Source: TMED26 sp042088965
GTDB taxonomy: Bacteria > Pseudomonadota > Alphaproteobacteria > Thalassobaculales > Thalassobaculaceae
NCBI GenBank assembly: GCA_042088965.1
Contig: JBELLC010000133.1
Span: forward strand, 1-6,935
DNA: 6,935 bases
Direction of reading: 5' to 3'
The notes under the pieces were generated by a model. The model was given only the letters and a program-made list of their open reading frames with translations. It had not been told where the DNA came from and searched no databases. The translations under genes were made by a program, and so were the position numbers. This document shows, one piece after another, positions 6,381 to 6,935 of the stretch (position 1 is the first letter of the stretch; each line of letters starts with the position of its first letter).

Positions 6381-6935
6381 CTAATCTGGCACACCATCGA
6401 TTACCGCTTGCCAAAGGCGCACTGCCTGCACTGTTTCCGCGACATCATGGACCCGCAAGACTGCGGCACCGCGCGCAATCGCCGCTAAGCCAAGCGCCAG
6501 CGAGCCTGGCAAACGCCCTGTCACGGGCAGTTGCTCTGGTGCCTCTGGAAAGGCAATTTTCGCAATTGAGCTTTTGCGGGACGCACCAACCAAAACCGGG
6601 CATCCCAGACCAAGGAAAAGCGACAACCAATCAAGGAGTTGCAGGTTATGGTTTACGGTCTTACCAAAGCCATAGCCGGGATCAATCCATACTTTATCTG
6701 CCGATATGCCTGCGCTATGCGCCACCTGAAGGCGTTCTGACAACCAATCATAAACATCAAACGGTGCGAAATGGTAACGCGGATCATCTTGCATGCCTTG
6801 CGGCTGGCCCTGCATATGCATCATGATCACGGGCACGCCGCTTTGCGCGGCCACAACAAGGCTGTCCGCATCGCCTGTCAGCGCCGTCACATCATTAATG
6901 ATTGAAGCCCCCGCCGCCAGTGCCGCTGTCATAAC
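6381..6935 (-). CDS. folP: Dihydropteroate synthase FolP, C-terminal part (5' end outside window)
   Basis: FolP condenses 6-hydroxymethyl-7,8-dihydropterin pyrophosphate with p-aminobenzoate to give dihydropteroate in folate synthesis; it is the sulfonamide target. The gene runs off the right edge: 184 codons plus stop are visible and roughly the first third, including the start and the first pterin-binding loops, is missing. Visible TIM-barrel motifs, counted from the edge, are INDVTAL (13-19), MMHMQGQPQGMQ (38-49), WIDPGYGFGKT (83-93), GASRKSS (117-123, with the Ser-Arg-Lys of the substrate site) and RVHDV (161-165), the phosphate-binding Arg-x-His near the C-terminus. An ATG one codon inside the edge (6932) lies before the INDV strand and is surely internal. 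It is the first visible gene of the - strand train and is followed by glmM after 86 bp. In many proteobacteria ftsH precedes folP; that lies outside this window. Confidence 0.95.
   Translation of the reverse strand, partial: VMTAALAAGASIINDVTALTGDADSLVVAAQSGVPVIMMHMQGQPQGMQDDPRYHFAPFDVYDWLSERLQVAHSAGISADKVWIDPGYGFGKTVNHNLQLLDWLSLFLGLGCPVLVGASRKSSIAKIAFPEAPEQLPVTGRLPGSLALGLAAIARGAAVLRVHDVAETVQAVRLWQAVIDGVPD

Noticed and set aside
6248..6826. + strand open frame of 192 codons opposite folP and the folP-glmM gap
   Set aside because: It lies antisense to conserved FolP motifs, has no recognisable domain and an unlikely composition. It is explained as a shadow frame.
1..6935. Mobile element, defence system, CRISPR array, phage genes or biosynthetic cluster
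   Set aside because: Every long gene is accounted for by housekeeping, transporter or common small-enzyme families. I saw no transposase, direct-repeat array, tRNA or att-like repeat on reading both strands.

Overview
The window looks like chromosomal housekeeping DNA from an alphaproteobacterium. The evidence is the protein sequences (an EttA very close to the proteobacterial type), the folP-glmM-thiD gene order, and a moderate GC content of roughly 50-55% judged by eye. A marine SAR116-like lineage would fit, but that is a guess from gene order and composition. I see no mobile element, CRISPR array, tRNA, rRNA or phage gene.

Layout. Positions 1-172 are a non-coding leader holding a plausible intrinsic terminator (89-114), probably belonging to a gene that ends before or just inside the window. 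On the + strand follows ettA (173-1855), an ABC-F translation factor. Convergent to it is a small VOC/glyoxalase-fold protein (1891-2343, - strand). This is divergent, across 95 bp, from a ten-helix EamA/DMT transporter (2439-3413, + strand). The rest of the window is one - strand gene train, transcribed from high to low coordinates: folP (5' end outside the window), glmM (4942-6294), thiD (4077-4886) and a transglutaminase-like cysteine protein (3410-4060). The last gene meets the DMT transporter tail to tail, and the two stop codons share the bases TTAA.

Function. The - strand train combines dihydropteroate synthesis (folate), phosphoglucosamine mutase (UDP-GlcNAc, hence peptidoglycan and LPS) and HMP/HMP-P kinase (thiamine), followed by a transglutaminase-fold protein of unknown substrate. 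These are linked by position rather than by a shared pathway. The start codons of glmM, thiD and the transglutaminase gene are better placed downstream of the longest possible ORF start, using ribosome binding sites and family alignment. Nothing in the window amounts to an undescribed system. The points most worth a second look are the replaced acidic residue in the transglutaminase-like protein, the hairpin in the glmM-thiD gap, and the shared-stop convergent junction.
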